NCBI GenBank assembly: GCA_024695545.1 | Contig: JAILHZ010000131.1 | Coordinates: forward strand, 1-6,329 | Reading direction: 5' to 3' | From: Clostridiales bacterium | Lineage (GTDB): Bacteria; Bacillota_A; Clostridia; Saccharofermentanales; Saccharofermentanaceae | DNA length: 6,329 bases | Part shown: positions 5,722-6,329 of the stretch, piece by piece | Layout: every line of letters begins with the position of its first letter | Position numbering within the stretch: the first letter of the stretch is position 1 | Program-made: the position numbers and the translations under genes | Notes under the pieces: generated by a model | What the model saw: only the letters and a program-made list of their open reading frames with translations | Told to the model about the DNA's origin: nothing | Database searches by the model: none

Positions 5722-6329
5722 ATGGAGAAAATTAAAGTCATCATCGCCGACGATAGTGATTTTGTAAGAGACGGCATGAAGATCATCCTCGATGTGGATG
5801 ATGATTTCGAGGTCCTGGGCTGCGCAAGTAACGGCCGTGAAGCGATCGAGATCGCTGAAAAGGATAAACCTGATGTATTACTCATGGACATCCAGATGCC
5901 CGTGATGGATGGTATCGAAGCGACAAAAGAGATCGTGGAGAAGGACCTCGGAAAAGTTCTGATCCTGACGACTTTCGATGACGATGATCTTGTCCGGAAA
6001 GCACTCGGAAACGGCGCGAAGGGATACCTCATCAAGAACCACACTCCCGACCATCTCAAGCAGATGATCAAGTCCGTCTATAATGGCACGAGCGTTATGG
6101 AAGAAAGCCTCCTCGAGTCGATCAGCAAATCAGCTAATGCATCGACGGCCGGAAAAGGGTTTGATGAGAGCGGTTATACCGAGCGTGAACTCGAAATCGT
6201 TCGTGCCGTCGCCGACGGACTTTCCAATAAAGAGATCGCGAGCAAACTCTTCATCTCCGAGGGTACAGTGAAAAACTATATCACCTCGATCCTTGCCAAA
6301 GAGGGTCTGTCACACAGGACCGCGCTTGC
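5722..6329 (+). CDS. NarL/FixJ-family response regulator (3' partial)
   Basis: The DNA-binding partner of the upstream kinase. The ATG at 5722 follows AAGGAGG (5708-5714) by 7 bases and comes 2 bases after the kinase stop, so the two are translated as a pair. There are 202 full codons before the window edge cuts the gene, probably only a few residues from its end. The receiver domain (about 1-120) has the acidic pair Asp10/Asp11, the phosphoacceptor Asp56 in LLMDIQMPVMDG, Thr83 in LILTTFDDDD and Lys105 in GYLIK: all catalytic positions are intact. A linker (about 125-148) leads to a LuxR-type helix-turn-helix (about 151-202) with YTERELEIVRAVADGLSNKE and the recognition helix FISEGTVKNYI. It should activate or repress transcription as a phosphorylated dimer. 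Likely targets by position are its own operon, the divergent serpin or the ABC operon, but none is proven. Confidence 0.95.
   Translation, partial: MEKIKVIIADDSDFVRDGMKIILDVDDDFEVLGCASNGREAIEIAEKDKPDVLLMDIQMPVMDGIEATKEIVEKDLGKVLILTTFDDDDLVRKALGNGAKGYLIKNHTPDHLKQMIKSVYNGTSVMEESLLESISKSANASTAGKGFDESGYTERELEIVRAVADGLSNKEIASKLFISEGTVKNYITSILAKEGLSHRTAL

Noticed and set aside
5682..6071. 129-codon - strand frame opposite the response regulator
   Set aside because: Ser/Ile/Arg-rich shadow of the receiver domain, whose + strand frame has all catalytic residues.

Overview
The window looks like chromosomal DNA of a Gram-positive, low-to-moderate G+C bacterium, most likely a gut- or anaerobe-type member of the Clostridia (Lachnospiraceae/Oscillospiraceae-like). 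The reasons are the strong AGGAGG-type ribosome binding sites, the tight operons with 2-4 base junctions, a DesK/NarL-type two-component pair beside an ABC-2 exporter, and a lipoprotein serpin. The genus cannot be fixed from sequence reading alone.

Layout. (1) Bases 1-2945, + strand: an operon entering from the left. It holds the C-terminal three quarters of an ABC transporter ATPase (Walker A lies outside the window) and two different ABC-2 type permeases, joined by a 2-base gap and a 4-base ATGA overlap. It ends at a strong hairpin terminator (about 2982-3013) that can serve both strands. (2) Bases 3037-4425, - strand: a single gene convergent with the ABC operon. It encodes a lipid-anchored serpin (serine/cysteine protease inhibitor fold) with an inhibitory-type hinge, an unusual acidic insertion and its own TATAAT promoter. 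(3) Bases 4426-4582: a compact divergent intergenic region with back-to-back promoters and a small inverted-repeat cluster. (4) Bases 4583-6329, + strand: a multi-pass membrane sensor histidine kinase (probably starting at a TTG codon) followed 2 bases later by a NarL/LuxR-family response regulator that runs off the right edge.

How the parts may work together. The ATPase and two permeases are predicted to form one heteromeric exporter. The kinase has membrane segments but almost no extracytoplasmic domain. That is typical of sensors that detect membrane or envelope conditions or respond to a partner transporter, so it may control the ABC operon and/or the divergent serpin. This is inference from gene order; no shared operator was demonstrated. 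The serpin is the most distinctive gene: it is predicted to sit on the outer face of the membrane and trap proteases from host, competitors or the cell itself. No RNA genes, CRISPR arrays, insertion sequences or long repeats were seen.
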